From contig JBMONO010000006.1 in assembly GCA_049323655.1 (NCBI GenBank), positions 51,952-115,951 on the forward strand: a stretch of 64,000 nt of DNA, written 5' to 3'. This document shows, piece by piece, positions 6,844-16,452 of the stretch; within the stretch, counting starts at the first letter, position 1; every line of letters starts with the position of its first letter. A model generated the notes under the pieces. It was given only the letters and a program-made list of their open reading frames with translations. It was not told the origin of the DNA and made no database searches. Position numbers and translations under genes: made by a program. The stretch comes from DB1 sp049323655 (GTDB lineage: Bacteria > Desulfobacterota > Desulfobulbia > Desulfobulbales > SURF-16).

Positions 6844-9234
6844 ATGGACCATGCAATCTTTGCCCGCCAGAACAGCGCGGATGCACCGGCGCCGACCCTC
6901 GACGACTGCCTCGCCCTGCTGGCAATCGACCCCGCCGATGTCAGACAGCTGCCCTTCATCCGGGGTGATGTCACCGCCGGCACGGAAAATGAGCTGCAGG
7001 TGGCGGTGGCGGGGAACAGAAACGAGGTCGACCTGCCGCTCACCATCGAGGCCTCAAGCTACTACGCCAACATCTTCCGCCGGGCCAAATCCGGGGACAT
7101 GTCGTGGCAGACCGGCCGCAACCTTGACCGGTATCTCACCGAAAACAGGGACAATATCTGGGAAAATTCCTGGGTGCGTTTTCCCTATCACCGGCTGAAC
7201 GACACGGCGCGCGCCGTGCTGCATGACGACCTGCGGGCCGACAAAAGCACGACAAACGGCAGTCTGCGCAATGACAGCTCGCAATTTTTCTTCCATGCCA
7301 AGGGCGAGCCCTGGCTGCGAATACCGGTGAGCTACCTGCTCAAACTCGCCCTGGCCGATCTGCTGGGTGAAAGCGTTGCCCTGGGCGAAGGCCTGCTGGT
7401 CGCCGGGCGCCGGCTCATGGATCACTTTCTCAACGACAACACCTCGCCGGAGACCACTTCCTTTTACGTCGTTGCCGGCAGAAACAGCGCAACCATCGGC
7501 AACGGCGTGGCCCGGGAAACGGCGAAACGCTACCTGTTCAGCCAGTTGCTGCTTTCCTACGCCAACCGGAAATTCGGCATCGAGGAACACGGCCAGCAGG
7601 CCCTGCTCTTCTTCTCCCCTCATCCGCCCATCCGGCAGCGCCAGCTCAATGCCGCCATCTCCGACTCCTTCTACCGTGAACTGTTCATGAGCCCCTGCCT
7701 GTCCGGCTGGGACAACGGCGAGGAAAAACATCGGTACATGGCGCTCTGCCATCAGGTGCTGAGCCGCAGTCATATGAACGCGGTCATGAAGCTGCGCGAG
7801 GCCGGCATCGTCACCACCAATCTCGTCGTCCTCCCCCACACCTCCAACATCAGCCTGGCCAACAACGGCACCCATGTCAGCCTGGGCAGCAGAAAACTGA
7901 CCGGGCTCATGCAGGATCCGGGATCCGGCTTTACCGCGGCCCATGAAAAATATCTCGGCGATCTGGGGGCCAAGATCATGGAGCACTTTCTGCCGCTCTT
8001 TGTCGGCACTTACTCCGCCGCCCCCTATCGCCTGGCCTTCGAGGATTTCCACCCGGAAACGGCGCTCGGCTTTCTGCCCCACCAGCTCGATTACACCCAT
8101 TTGCGCATGTTCTGGCGACGCTGGAAAAAAAAGGCACGCAACCGCCTCTGCGGTCATGCCCTCACCCCCTTCGGCCCTTTGCGTGTCGATACCTTGCTGC
8201 GTCGAATTTTTCGCCTGCATGGCGATTTTCTGCCGGATTTTCGTCTGATGGATTATCCGGTCTCCCTGCTTTCCACCCAGACCAACTGCTGCCAGAACGG
8301 CCTGCTCGGCAACGATGAGCGGCTCAAGGAGGACCTCGACTCTCTTGGGGTTTTTGACAAACGGATGGCTCTTTATCAGCTCATCCGGCTGCGCCAGCAT
8401 CGGGTCATGGGCTTCACCGGCTTTGAGGCGCGCTTCTACTCGCTCTTTTCGGGCTTTGCCGATGATCTCGGCCAGGCCGCGGATCTGCAGATGCTGCTCA
8501 CCGCCCTGACCTACAAACTCATTGTCCGCGATCGCCTCGACCATAACCGCATCCCCGGCATTCCCTTTGTTGAAAGCGAACGCCGTCAGATCCTCTTTGC
8601 CGCCGCCGTCGGGCTGCCCACCTTTTTCGTCCGCCGCGACACGACCAACGCACTGCTGCTCCGCATCCTCCGCCTGACCGAAAACGTGCGGCCCAGCCGC
8701 CGTTATCCCGGTTATCTTCGGGTTTCTATCCGGGAATACCTGCTCGCTCTGCTGCGTTTCATCCAAGCAGAGGGAGCGGATCTGATCGATCTGCTGGCCA
8801 TGCAGGAAACCCTTGCCGATCTCGACAACCGGCTGCGCCATCCCGACCAGGGGGTCTGCGGCCGGTTGGTGCGGGCCATCACCGGCTCCTCTTCGCCGGC
8901 GCGGGAGGCCCCCTTCACCATGGCCGCCCATGATTTCAACGTCGCGGCGGAAGGCTATTACCGCAGGGATCTGCGTCTGGCGCAGATAAAAGAGGCATGG
9001 GACATTTTCGCAGCCGATGTGCGCGCCATGGCCGATGGCATCACGTTGCTTCCTCTGGAATACCGCACCCTGCTCTATGAACTCACCAATGACAAGGATC
9101 CGGACCGCTTTCTCCGCCAGTGCGCTGACGAGCTGAGCGCAGAGTCGCTCCCGCTCTCCCGGACAACCACCCTCCTTCGCCTCCTGCTGCTCAGTGTCGC
9201 CACTGACGCCAAAAGAGAGGCAAGCGGAACGTAA
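6844..9234 (+). CDS. Large protein of unknown function, linked to phospholipid-type genes
   Basis: A 796-residue protein I do not recognise. It has no signal peptide, no obvious membrane segment and no P-loop; it is rich in Arg and Leu and mostly helical in its C-terminal half. A central stretch (TSNISLANNGTHVSLGSRKLTG, split here as a feature of the region 7847-7905) looks ordered and may be functional. ATG 6844 is preferred to ATG 6838 because GGAGG at 6830-6834 is 9 nt from 6844 but only 3 nt from 6838. The next gene, a phosphatidylserine-decarboxylase-like protein, follows after 10 nt, so the pair is probably co-transcribed and functionally linked. Confidence 0.75.
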   Translation: MDHAIFARQNSADAPAPTLDDCLALLAIDPADVRQLPFIRGDVTAGTENELQVAVAGNRNEVDLPLTIEASSYYANIFRRAKSGDMSWQTGRNLDRYLTENRDNIWENSWVRFPYHRLNDTARAVLHDDLRADKSTTNGSLRNDSSQFFFHAKGEPWLRIPVSYLLKLALADLLGESVALGEGLLVAGRRLMDHFLNDNTSPETTSFYVVAGRNSATIGNGVARETAKRYLFSQLLLSYANRKFGIEEHGQQALLFFSPHPPIRQRQLNAAISDSFYRELFMSPCLSGWDNGEEKHRYMALCHQVLSRSHMNAVMKLREAGIVTTNLVVLPHTSNISLANNGTHVSLGSRKLTGLMQDPGSGFTAAHEKYLGDLGAKIMEHFLPLFVGTYSAAPYRLAFEDFHPETALGFLPHQLDYTHLRMFWRRWKKKARNRLCGHALTPFGPLRVDTLLRRIFRLHGDFLPDFRLMDYPVSLLSTQTNCCQNGLLGNDERLKEDLDSLGVFDKRMALYQLIRLRQHRVMGFTGFEARFYSLFSGFADDLGQAADLQMLLTALTYKLIVRDRLDHNRIPGIPFVESERRQILFAAAVGLPTFFVRRDTTNALLLRILRLTENVRPSRRYPGYLRVSIREYLLALLRFIQAEGADLIDLLAMQETLADLDNRLRHPDQGVCGRLVRAITGSSSPAREAPFTMAAHDFNVAAEGYYRRDLRLAQIKEAWDIFAADVRAMADGITLLPLEYRTLLYELTNDKDPDRFLRQCADELSAESLPLSRTTTLLRLLLLSVATDAKREASGT

Positions 9235-9244
9235 GGGAGAAACA

Positions 9245-10246
9245 ATGCACCAGTATATTGAACGAACCAACCGACAGGTCATCACCGAGGAGCTGTTCGG
9301 GGACAGAATCATCACCTTTCTCTATTCCCGGGGCCGGGAAAAGGCGCCCACCCTCTTTCGCCTGGCCACCGGCGCCCGGATGTCGAGTCTGCTCGGTTAT
9401 CTGAACTTTGACCTGCCGCTGGCCCGCACCATCATCGGCAACCGCCGTTTTCTCCTGAAAAACGGCGTCCGGGCCGAGGAATGCCTGATCCCGCCGGAGG
9501 GATTGACCACGCCGCGGGCGATCTTTGAACGCAAGATTCGCTACTGGAAATACCGGCCCATGCCGGAGGAGGATGACGCCATTGTCTCACCGGCCGACGC
9601 CCGCATGCTCTGCGGTTCGCTCGACGAGGAGAGTCTCTTCTTTCTCAAGGGAAATTTTTTCCGTTATGAAGAGCTGCTGGGAACGGCGAAAAGGATCTGG
9701 CTCAGCGCCTTTCGCCAGGGCGATTGCGCCATTTTCCGGCTGACCCCGGACAAATATCATTACAACCATCTGCCGGTCAGCGGTTATATAGTGGATTTCT
9801 ACGAAATAAGCGGCGCCTACCACTCCTGCAACCCCGGCGCGGTGGTGGAAATGGTCACCCCTTACTCCACCAACAAACGGGTGGTGACCATTATCCAGAC
9901 CGATGTGCCGGGCGGCAGCCGGGTCGGCCTGGTCGCCTTTATCGAGGTGGTGGCCATGATGATCGGCGAGGTCGTCCAGTGTTACAGCGACGCCATCGGC
10001 TACGAAAACCCGGTGGCCATGGAGTCAGGCCTGTTTGTCAAAAAAGGACAGCCGAAAAGCCTGTTCCGGCCGGGCAGCAGCACCGACATCGTTCTCTTTC
10101 AGAAAGGCCGGATGACCTTTGCCGAGGATCTTGTCGCCCAGATGCGGCGTCGCGATGTCATGAGCCGCTTCACCATGGGTTTCGGCGGTCAGTTGGCCGA
10201 GGTCGAGGTTCAGGTCCGCTCCCTGATCGGCAGAAAAAATTCCTAA
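9245..10246 (+). CDS. Phosphatidylserine-decarboxylase-family protein
   Basis: A 333-residue protein with the family layout. RYWKYRPMPEEDDAIVSPADARM is the strand around the conserved Asp, YHYNHLPVSG matches the conserved His-Pro-Val-Gly region, and a late PGSSTDIVLF matches the site where these pro-enzymes cut themselves at a Gly-Ser to make the pyruvoyl group. The GST of the usual LGST motif appears here as GSS. Family members decarboxylate phosphatidylserine to phosphatidylethanolamine at the membrane. The start at ATG 9245 follows GGGAG. The long N-terminus (~100 residues) is extra relative to short bacterial forms. Confidence 0.8.
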   Translation: MHQYIERTNRQVITEELFGDRIITFLYSRGREKAPTLFRLATGARMSSLLGYLNFDLPLARTIIGNRRFLLKNGVRAEECLIPPEGLTTPRAIFERKIRYWKYRPMPEEDDAIVSPADARMLCGSLDEESLFFLKGNFFRYEELLGTAKRIWLSAFRQGDCAIFRLTPDKYHYNHLPVSGYIVDFYEISGAYHSCNPGAVVEMVTPYSTNKRVVTIIQTDVPGGSRVGLVAFIEVVAMMIGEVVQCYSDAIGYENPVAMESGLFVKKGQPKSLFRPGSSTDIVLFQKGRMTFAEDLVAQMRRRDVMSRFTMGFGGQLAEVEVQVRSLIGRKNS

Positions 10247-10251
10247 TAAAG

Positions 10252-10382
10252 ACAAACCCGTAAAAAGTCTTTTTTCACCACAGAGCGCACCGAGGACACA
10301 GAGAAAACATATTTAGATACAATTAGTTATCTCCGTGCACCCTGCGGTCTCCGTGGTTAATTTTCAGTTTTCACGAAATCAT
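10252..10382 (+). repeat. Palindromic intergenic repeat, copy A
   Basis: A near-complete copy: ACAAACCCGTAAAAAG, TTTTTTCACCACAGAGCGC, an AT-rich centre, GTCTCCGTGGTTAATTTTCAG, then TCACGAAATCATC. The inner arms (CCACAGAGCGCACCGAGG and its partner near 10332-10357) are imperfect inverted repeats. It lies between the decarboxylase-like gene and the Lgt-like gene and is translated by the longer version of the downstream ORF, which is why the later start is used there. Confidence 0.85.
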
Positions 10383-10400
10383 CAAAAAAAGGTGATCATC

Positions 10401-11459
10401 ATGACAAACGGCCTTTTTCTCTCCCTGCTCTTTTGCACCTTCGCCCCGCTGCTTTTTCTGGCCTGCCGGGTACTGCCCGGTGAAAAATGGCAGATCGCCG
10501 CCGCCATCCCCACCCGCAAAGAGATGATGGACGGTCAGTGCCGCTGGCGCGGCTGCAACCTCACATTTTACGGTATCCTGCTCGCCACCGGCGGCTGCCT
10601 CGGCGTCCTGGTCTTTGCCTTTCTTCTCGCCGCGGCCGGCCATGCCGGAACCACCATCATTTTCCTCAGCGGCGTCATCCTCTTTTTTTCCGTCATTGCC
10701 GCAAAAGTCATCGCACGAGTCGTGGAAAAGAAAAAGAACACGCTGACCGTGGCCGGCGCTGCGACAACCGGCCTCTTTCTGGCCCCGCTTGCCGTATTCC
10801 TCCACAACCGCTTTCTTGTCAGTGGCAGCGATCCAATCCTGCTCATGCCGGTGATGGCGGCACTCTCCACCGGTTATCTCATCGGCGAAGGGACAGGCAG
10901 GCTGGCCTGTCTCAGTTTCGGCTGCTGTTACGGCAAACCGCTGGCAACAACGGGAAAATGGATGCAACGGTTGCTTACCCCCATTGCCTGCACCTATCAG
11001 GGCGAGACCAAAAAAATCTCCTATGCCTCGGGCTTAAGCGGAGTGCCGGTGGTGCCGGTGCAGGCGCTGACCTCGTTTTTCTTTGTCGTCACCGGTCTTG
11101 TCGGCATCCATCTCTATCTGAACGGTCGTTCCGCCTCTGCCTTTGGCCTGACCGCCATTTTTGCCATGACATGGCGGCTGCTGTCGGAACGATGGCGAGC
11201 CGACTATCGGGGCCAGAGCCGGTTCAGTGCCTACCAGATCATGGGCCTCATCAACATCGTTTTCATTCTCTTTCTCCTGCTGATTCTTCCGGCAACGCCG
11301 GTGAAAACCCTTCGCTTCCAGGAAGGGCTGGCCGCCCTGTGGACCCCCTGGACCCTGCTCTCTTTCCAGGGGTTGTGGCTTGCCCTCTTTCTGCGAACCG
11401 GTCTGAGCCGGGTCACCGGCTCAACCATCTCGTTTCATGTCAGGCACGAAGAAATCTGA
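10401..11459 (+). CDS. Lgt-like integral membrane protein
   Basis: A 352-residue, very hydrophobic protein with about seven predicted membrane segments. Its central GTGRLACLSFGCCYGKP matches the conserved Arg-containing loop of the prolipoprotein diacylglyceryl transferase (Lgt) superfamily, including the GCCYG variant of Lgt-like proteins. True Lgt moves diacylglycerol from phosphatidylglycerol to lipoprotein cysteines. This copy lacks a recognisable HGGL motif, so a different lipid-transfer job is possible. ATG 10401 follows AAAGGTG; upstream codons belong to repeat copy A. Its place after a decarboxylase-like gene suggests a membrane-lipid modification operon. Confidence 0.6.
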   Translation: MTNGLFLSLLFCTFAPLLFLACRVLPGEKWQIAAAIPTRKEMMDGQCRWRGCNLTFYGILLATGGCLGVLVFAFLLAAAGHAGTTIIFLSGVILFFSVIAAKVIARVVEKKKNTLTVAGAATTGLFLAPLAVFLHNRFLVSGSDPILLMPVMAALSTGYLIGEGTGRLACLSFGCCYGKPLATTGKWMQRLLTPIACTYQGETKKISYASGLSGVPVVPVQALTSFFFVVTGLVGIHLYLNGRSASAFGLTAIFAMTWRLLSERWRADYRGQSRFSAYQIMGLINIVFILFLLLILPATPVKTLRFQEGLAALWTPWTLLSFQGLWLALFLRTGLSRVTGSTISFHVRHEEI

Positions 11460-11473
11460 TAAAAAGCGCCTGC

Positions 11474-11606
11474 CAAACCCGTAAGATTTTTTTTTTCGCC
11501 ACAGAGCGCGCTGAGAGCGCAGAGAAAAAATCTTTAATACAATCAGTTATCTGTGGGTGTTCTGCGGTCTCTGCGGGTAATTTTCAGTTTTCACGAGACC
11601 ATCACG
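11474..11606 (+). repeat. Palindromic intergenic repeat, copy B
   Basis: Same organisation as copy A with more drift: CAAACCCGTAAG, a T-run, CGCCACAGAGCGCGCTGAGAG, AT-rich centre, GTCTCTGCGGGTAATTTTCAG, TCACGAGACCATCAC. It fills the gap between two convergent genes and could serve as a bidirectional terminator, which its hairpin-forming arms would allow. Confidence 0.8.
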
Positions 11607-13560
11607 CTTCGAGGAGATGCCTGTCAACCGCCAGACGGCAGGTTCCCTTTTCCAGGCAGCCCAGGCAGGCGTTTTCAACAAGCGTGAGGGGAGAGCGGCG
11701 GCTGTTGCCCATCCAGGCAATAGCGAATCTGCTGTGGAGATTGCCCTTGGCCGTCCTTTTCAGAATGGCGATGGAGCGGGAGACGTCTTCCATTGTATAG
11801 AGACGCGGACCGGCCTCGATCAGCAGTACCGCAGCGCTCAGACTGAGCAGGCCGAAGCGTTTTTTTTCACCATTGCGATCAGTTGCCAGGATAAACCCCT
11901 GCTCCCGCTCTCCATGGTCATAGAGAGTCGCGATAGCGTGATTGAATTTGTCGATAATCTCTTCCACCTCTGAACAGAGTCGCGCCATTGCCCCCTTGGC
12001 AAGCACAGCGCCGGCGAAAAAATCATCGCCGCCGAGATGGCCGGCAAAATTCTCCTTGTCTGTGGCAAAAAAAGAATTTTTCAGGAGATCGGCAAACATA
12101 AGAATGGCACGATCGCCCCGGCGAAAGCCGTAATGATCATTAAAGGGCTTGAAATCGTTAAAATCGAAATAAATCAGCCCGTATCCGGTGGCCACGTCCG
12201 TGTAAGCCCTGGTCAGATAATCGACGATCTGGCTGTTGCCTGGCATTTTTGACAGAGGATTCTGCTCCCGGGCAAGGGACAAATTTTTTTCATGAAGTAT
12301 CTTTATGATGGCCGCGCTGGTCAGGAAGCCAACGTAACGCCCATCACTGGTCAGGATAATACCTTCCGGATCACGGGTCAGGGAAAACACCTCCAGCAGC
12401 TTTTCAATGGAGCGGGTCTTTTCCATGACCGGGCAGAACGAGACGAAATTCTGGACGTTTTTGCACAGGCTCTTGTTCAGCAGCAGGTTGCGGCCGTATT
12501 GCGTGTAGACATAATCCTTGAGAAATTTTTCCCGGATGATACCGAGCGGTTCACCGCCCGGATTCAAGAGAGGAAAGAACGTCCGCTCCTTGTTCTGACG
12601 GAACTTTTTCAGAACGATCTCCAAGCCGTCCCGGGTATACTGATCAGGTTCCAGGACCACCGGCGGGATGTATTCGATATTGGCGGCGAGAATCTTTTCA
12701 TCACTGTTATCGGCGCGTCTGTCCTTGCGGCCGAGCACGGCGATTTCCTCATAGACAAATCGGATATCCGACAAAATGACGGTCGGCTTCTGGATGAGAT
12801 AACCCTGGACATAATCACAGCCGATTTCCTTGCAGGCGAAATACTCCCGTTCCGTTTCCACCCCTTCGGCGATCACCATACTGCCCAGGATATGGGCAAG
12901 ATCAACCACCTTGGCGACAAAAAGCTTCTTTTTGGCGTCGGTGGCAATGTCATTGATGAAAAAGCGATCGATCTTGACGAAATTCGGCTCCGCGTAGTAG
13001 AGCAGTTGCAGACCGGAAAATCCGGAGCCGAAATCGTCGATGGCGACTTTCAACTGAGACGTCCGCCGTTTCCGGCAGTAGCCGCAAAATGCCTCATAAT
13101 CGTCAATGGGCTGCTGTTCCGAAATTTCCAGACAGATCATGCCCGGTTCCACACCACAGGCAGACACCAACCCGGAGAAATTTTCACACAATTCGTCGGG
13201 GTTGGCCAGAATGCGGTTATCGAGATTGAGAAAGAGAATAATCCGCCCATTCTGCGGCAGGAGCAGATATTTGCGGACCGCCTTTTCCCGGAGCAGGAGC
13301 TCGAAAAAGGCAAGCTCACCGTCGCGATAGGCAGCATCGAACATCTCGCCGATCGTGGAGAAACCGGCGGCGGCCCAGTTGCGAACCAGGGCCTCACAGC
13401 CGAGACAGACCCCGGTGTGGATATTGACGATGGGTTGAAAGGCATAGTCAAGCTTCTCAACGATGGCCCGCCAATCGACCCCGCCACTGGGATATGACGT
13501 CTGCCGGCAAAAAGCATGATCGTCACCTGCAAGAATCGCCTCCCCAACAATCAGTGCCAT
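11602..13560 (-). CDS. EAL-CBS-GGDEF cyclic-di-GMP signalling protein
   Basis: A 652-residue protein with three regions. Residues ~35-270 are an EAL domain (CEALVRN, LEISEQ, DDFGSGFSGLQLL, VIAEGVETE, QGYLIQKP), with the catalytic acidic residues present. Residues ~310-450 look like a CBS pair (SDGRYVGFLTS). Residues ~460-610 are a GGDEF domain whose signature reads LGGDDF. EAL domains break down and GGDEF domains make cyclic-di-GMP; the GGDDF variant may be inactive or weakly active. A Cys-containing tail (CLGCLEKGTC) follows. No membrane segment is seen, so it is cytosolic. CBS pairs usually bind adenine nucleotides. Confidence 0.88.
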   Translation of the reverse strand: MALIVGEAILAGDDHAFCRQTSYPSGGVDWRAIVEKLDYAFQPIVNIHTGVCLGCEALVRNWAAAGFSTIGEMFDAAYRDGELAFFELLLREKAVRKYLLLPQNGRIILFLNLDNRILANPDELCENFSGLVSACGVEPGMICLEISEQQPIDDYEAFCGYCRKRRTSQLKVAIDDFGSGFSGLQLLYYAEPNFVKIDRFFINDIATDAKKKLFVAKVVDLAHILGSMVIAEGVETEREYFACKEIGCDYVQGYLIQKPTVILSDIRFVYEEIAVLGRKDRRADNSDEKILAANIEYIPPVVLEPDQYTRDGLEIVLKKFRQNKERTFFPLLNPGGEPLGIIREKFLKDYVYTQYGRNLLLNKSLCKNVQNFVSFCPVMEKTRSIEKLLEVFSLTRDPEGIILTSDGRYVGFLTSAAIIKILHEKNLSLAREQNPLSKMPGNSQIVDYLTRAYTDVATGYGLIYFDFNDFKPFNDHYGFRRGDRAILMFADLLKNSFFATDKENFAGHLGGDDFFAGAVLAKGAMARLCSEVEEIIDKFNHAIATLYDHGEREQGFILATDRNGEKKRFGLLSLSAAVLLIEAGPRLYTMEDVSRSIAILKRTAKGNLHSRFAIAWMGNSRRSPLTLVENACLGCLEKGTCRLAVDRHLLEA

Positions 13561-13581
13561 CCCGTCGTCCCCCGATACCGA

Positions 13582-15426
13582 TTAATTGACCGGCACATAA
13601 CCTGCGCCAAGCAGATGCAGTCTGGCCCTGGAAAAATCAAGCAGCGCCGTTAACTCACCGGCGATTTCCCCGGAACGATTCCGGACAGTGCCGGAAAGAT
13701 CAAGGCCGCTGCTTGCCGCGTCATTGACCAGGGCAATGTCGGCCGAGACATCCCGGGTGTCGGCCGCCGTCTGATCCGTCAGCTCCGAGATCCTTCCAGC
13801 CAGATTTTCCTGGGTCCGGACCGCGGCGCTGATGATTGTCGTCACCTCGGTCAGATGATGAACCAGTTGCTCGATACTGCCAAGGTTGCCGCTCGTGGTG
13901 GCGGCTGCCTGTTCGATTGCCGCGATTTTCGCCATCACCGAGGCGGTGGCCTTTTCCGTTTCCTGGGAGAGTACCTTCACCTCTGAGGCGACAACGGCAA
14001 AGCCCTTGCCCGCCGCTCCGGCCCGCACCGCCTCGATGGTGGCGTTCAGGGCCAGCAGCTTTGTCTGTTCGGCAATGGAACGAACGATTTCGATGATACC
14101 GTGGATCTCCCTGGTCGCCTGCCCGAACCGTTCGAGATCCTGGCGCGACTTACGGGTTCCGTCGATCATGGTGTCAATAATGCCGGACTGGGCGCCGATC
14201 TGCCTGGTGATGTCGGCAACGGCAACCAGCATCTGCCGGGACGAGGAGGAAACCGTCTCGGTGTTGGCTGCGGTATGCTCCGCGATGCGCGCCACCCGTG
14301 CCGCCTGTTGCCTGGTGGTCGAGGCGGCCTGGTGCTGATTGCCGGCCAGGGAAACCAGTTCCTGGGCCATGCCTTCCACCCTGGCGACGACCGCCGAGGT
14401 CTGCTGCACCAGCTCATTGATAATACCTTCCTGATACTGCCGGCGCTGCTCGGCCTCCTGCTTGACAAGCTGTTTGGCCTGTTCCTCCTGGCGCAGCCTG
14501 TTCAGGGTCTCCTTGAAGTTACCAATGGCGCCGGCCAGAATACCGATCTGATCGGAACGACCGCCATAGGGCACATCCGGGAAATGGCCGGCGCGAATCC
14601 GATCAATGATGGTGGTGAGGGTCAACAGCGGCTTTTCGACGATGACACGGATCAGAAAAGACAAGACAATGAGATTGCTGATAACCGCGCAGAGGCTGAT
14701 GAACAGATTCATCCGGTTCTGCCGTGTCCGCAGCTCATCGAGCTGCGCCTCGGCAGCGGCAATATGCTCCTGTTGCCGGAGAATCCCGGTGCGGGTCTGT
14801 TCCGCCTGCAGAGCCTCATCGGCCAGCAGCGCCCGTAAGGAAGAGATCTTGTCCTGAAACTGTTGCAGACTGCCGGCCGATGCCTGCTGCTGGTCGATGA
14901 TTTCGGTAACCACGGCTGCGTCGGCCGACGGATTGCCGCTGGTGAAACGGGTACGGGAAACGGTGCCGGTGAAGGTGTTGTCCGGGGAGAAGACGCCATG
15001 GGCAACGACAATGGCGTTGCCCTCGACGAGGGCGACAACCTTGCCATTGCCCAGGTCACGCCGCTGCTGGCGGGAATAGAGTGCGGCGTACTGTTCCCGG
15101 TTTTCGATTTTCTCCTCCCCGCTGATCGGGAAACGGGATTTGAGTTCGGTCAGGATCCGATCGGCGTGATCCTCCTGAAAAAAATCACCCAGCCCGAGAT
15201 AGCGTTCCTGCAGACTGAAAATCATTTGGCGCTGGCTGTCGTTCAACTGCGCGTAGATAGTGAGCAGCTCGCCGGTCGCATTCTCGATCTTCCCTTGACC
15301 ATATCGATTGGCCAGGAGGATGGCGCCGATAAAGACATTGGTAACAATGGCCACCCCGACCAGAATCTTCATGCCGACGGAAATACGCCGATCACCCTTT
15401 CGCCACTTTGCCAGTACCGTCGCCAT
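13582..15426 (-). CDS. Methyl-accepting chemotaxis protein
   Basis: A 614-residue receptor: membrane segment ~19-41, periplasmic ligand region ~42-240, second membrane segment ~243-263, HAMP domain, and a cytoplasmic signalling coiled coil. The hairpin tip reads IAEQTKLLALNATIEAVRAG, where the usual AARAG is AVRAG, followed by GKGFAVVASEVK. Such receptors pass ligand signals to CheW-CheA. The start follows GGAGG. It lies 21 nt upstream of the EAL-GGDEF gene in the same direction, so motility and cyclic-di-GMP control may be co-expressed. No pentapeptide CheR tether is seen at the C-terminus. Confidence 0.92.
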   Translation of the reverse strand: MATVLAKWRKGDRRISVGMKILVGVAIVTNVFIGAILLANRYGQGKIENATGELLTIYAQLNDSQRQMIFSLQERYLGLGDFFQEDHADRILTELKSRFPISGEEKIENREQYAALYSRQQRRDLGNGKVVALVEGNAIVVAHGVFSPDNTFTGTVSRTRFTSGNPSADAAVVTEIIDQQQASAGSLQQFQDKISSLRALLADEALQAEQTRTGILRQQEHIAAAEAQLDELRTRQNRMNLFISLCAVISNLIVLSFLIRVIVEKPLLTLTTIIDRIRAGHFPDVPYGGRSDQIGILAGAIGNFKETLNRLRQEEQAKQLVKQEAEQRRQYQEGIINELVQQTSAVVARVEGMAQELVSLAGNQHQAASTTRQQAARVARIAEHTAANTETVSSSSRQMLVAVADITRQIGAQSGIIDTMIDGTRKSRQDLERFGQATREIHGIIEIVRSIAEQTKLLALNATIEAVRAGAAGKGFAVVASEVKVLSQETEKATASVMAKIAAIEQAAATTSGNLGSIEQLVHHLTEVTTIISAAVRTQENLAGRISELTDQTAADTRDVSADIALVNDAASSGLDLSGTVRNRSGEIAGELTALLDFSRARLHLLGAGYVPVN

Positions 15427-15557
15427 ACATCCTCCATCCTGTCAGGCTTCCTCGCAAGAAAAACCACTCTTGCAACAGGGTAGTGGACAATCATCAGGAA
15501 AACATTACGGGCTGGTTAAATCTCTGTTCATCGAGGCCGAAGGCCACAGCAGGGGGT

Positions 15558-15836
15558 TCACATCCTGGCATTGGCGCCGGGCCGGATCTTCAGGGAATCA
15601 CTGTCTTCAGCCGGTTCCCGCTCCCAGGCCAGCTCAAGGGTAATCCGGTTTTTGTCCCTGCTCTGCTTGACTTCAATCTCCAGTTTCACCTCGGTCGGAA
15701 TACGCATCATGACCGCATCGTTGCCGCATTCAACCATGACCTGGCCGGTTTTCATGCCGGCAGCGATATTTTCCAGAAACGTGACGACTTCAGTGGTTGC
15801 CAACATTTTTTTGGCCGAGATCTTATTGCTGCTCAT
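15558..15836 (-). CDS. amphi-Trp domain protein
   Basis: A 92-residue protein with the amphi-Trp layout: helical start, then RITLELAWERE with the hallmark Trp, and a short charged tail. AAGGAG precedes the start. It is the second member of a tandem pair with 15903-16373, separated by a perfect hairpin. These proteins accompany GAK systems; this pair is ~9 kb from the GAK-like cluster. Role unknown. Confidence 0.7.
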   Translation of the reverse strand: MSSNKISAKKMLATTEVVTFLENIAAGMKTGQVMVECGNDAVMMRIPTEVKLEIEVKQSRDKNRITLELAWEREPAEDSDSLKIRPGANARM

Positions 15837-15857
15837 GCTGTTGCTCCTTTCGCAAAA

Positions 15858-15891
15858 GACGCCATGCGGCGACCACCGTCCGCATGGCGTC
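15858..15891 (-). terminator. Hairpin between two amphi-Trp genes
   Basis: GACGCCATGCGG (15858-15869) and CCGCATGGCGTC (15880-15891) form a perfect 12-bp stem with a 10-nt loop. On the minus strand it is followed by only TTTT before the next gene's ribosome site, so it may act as a partial terminator or mRNA stabiliser between 15903-16373 and 15558-15836. Confidence 0.6.
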
Positions 15892-15902
15892 GCAGAAAAA
15901 CA

Positions 15903-16373
15903 TCATTTGTGCGCTGCCGGCGTGTCCTTGCCCTTTGCCTTGGCATCGTCCCTGGCCGCTCCCTTGTCATCAGCCTTGGCCGCCTCCTTCACCTCGGGCG
16001 TCTTTTCCGGGACATCACATTTTTTCGCGGCCGGGGCCGCCTCCTGTTTCTCTTCACCCCCTTCGCTCGTGCCGCAGGGCTGCCCCGGCGGCACGAGTCG
16101 CGCCTCCGGCACCCGGGAGGAGATTTTCAGCTTCGCCTCCTCGGAAAGCGGTTCCTCTTTCCAGGACAGCTCGATACTCACCTTCTGCTTGCCCTTTTTG
16201 ATCGCCGCCTCGACCTCGACCTCGACATACTCGCCAGGGGTGAGACAGATGCACTCCTCACCCTTTTCAATGCAGATCGTCTTTTCCCGGTAGCTTTTGG
16301 CCAGCTCATCAAGCAGCGTAGCGGCGGCGGCAAAGTCCAGTGTTCCCTCGATCGCCAATTTCTCTTTTGTCAT
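15903..16373 (-). CDS. amphi-Trp domain protein with long low-complexity tail
   Basis: A 156-residue protein. Residues 1-85 are an amphi-Trp domain ending in VSIELSWKEE. Residues ~90-156 are a Lys/Ala/Asp/Glu-rich, probably disordered tail with two isolated cysteines. ATG 16373 is chosen over the in-frame ATG at 16394 because GGGAGGAAAA sits just before it. It is the longest of the amphi-Trp proteins here; the tail may bind a charged partner, which is speculative. Confidence 0.68.
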   Translation of the reverse strand: MTKEKLAIEGTLDFAAAATLLDELAKSYREKTICIEKGEECICLTPGEYVEVEVEAAIKKGKQKVSIELSWKEEPLSEEAKLKISSRVPEARLVPPGQPCGTSEGGEEKQEAAPAAKKCDVPEKTPEVKEAAKADDKGAARDDAKAKGKDTPAAHK

Positions 16374-16452
16374 GCCCTTTTCCTCCCTGTTCATTTTTTT
16401 AGTTTATTGAATCCCTTACCCTGTTATCCCGGATCAGGTCCTCCTCATCCGC

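Noticed and set aside
7054..9315. Long leftward ORF opposite the 796-residue gene
   Set aside because: It is an antisense shadow in GC-rich DNA; its codons are repetitive in Gln, Gly and Ala, it has no ribosome site, and the rightward frame has natural protein composition with a strong GGAGG.
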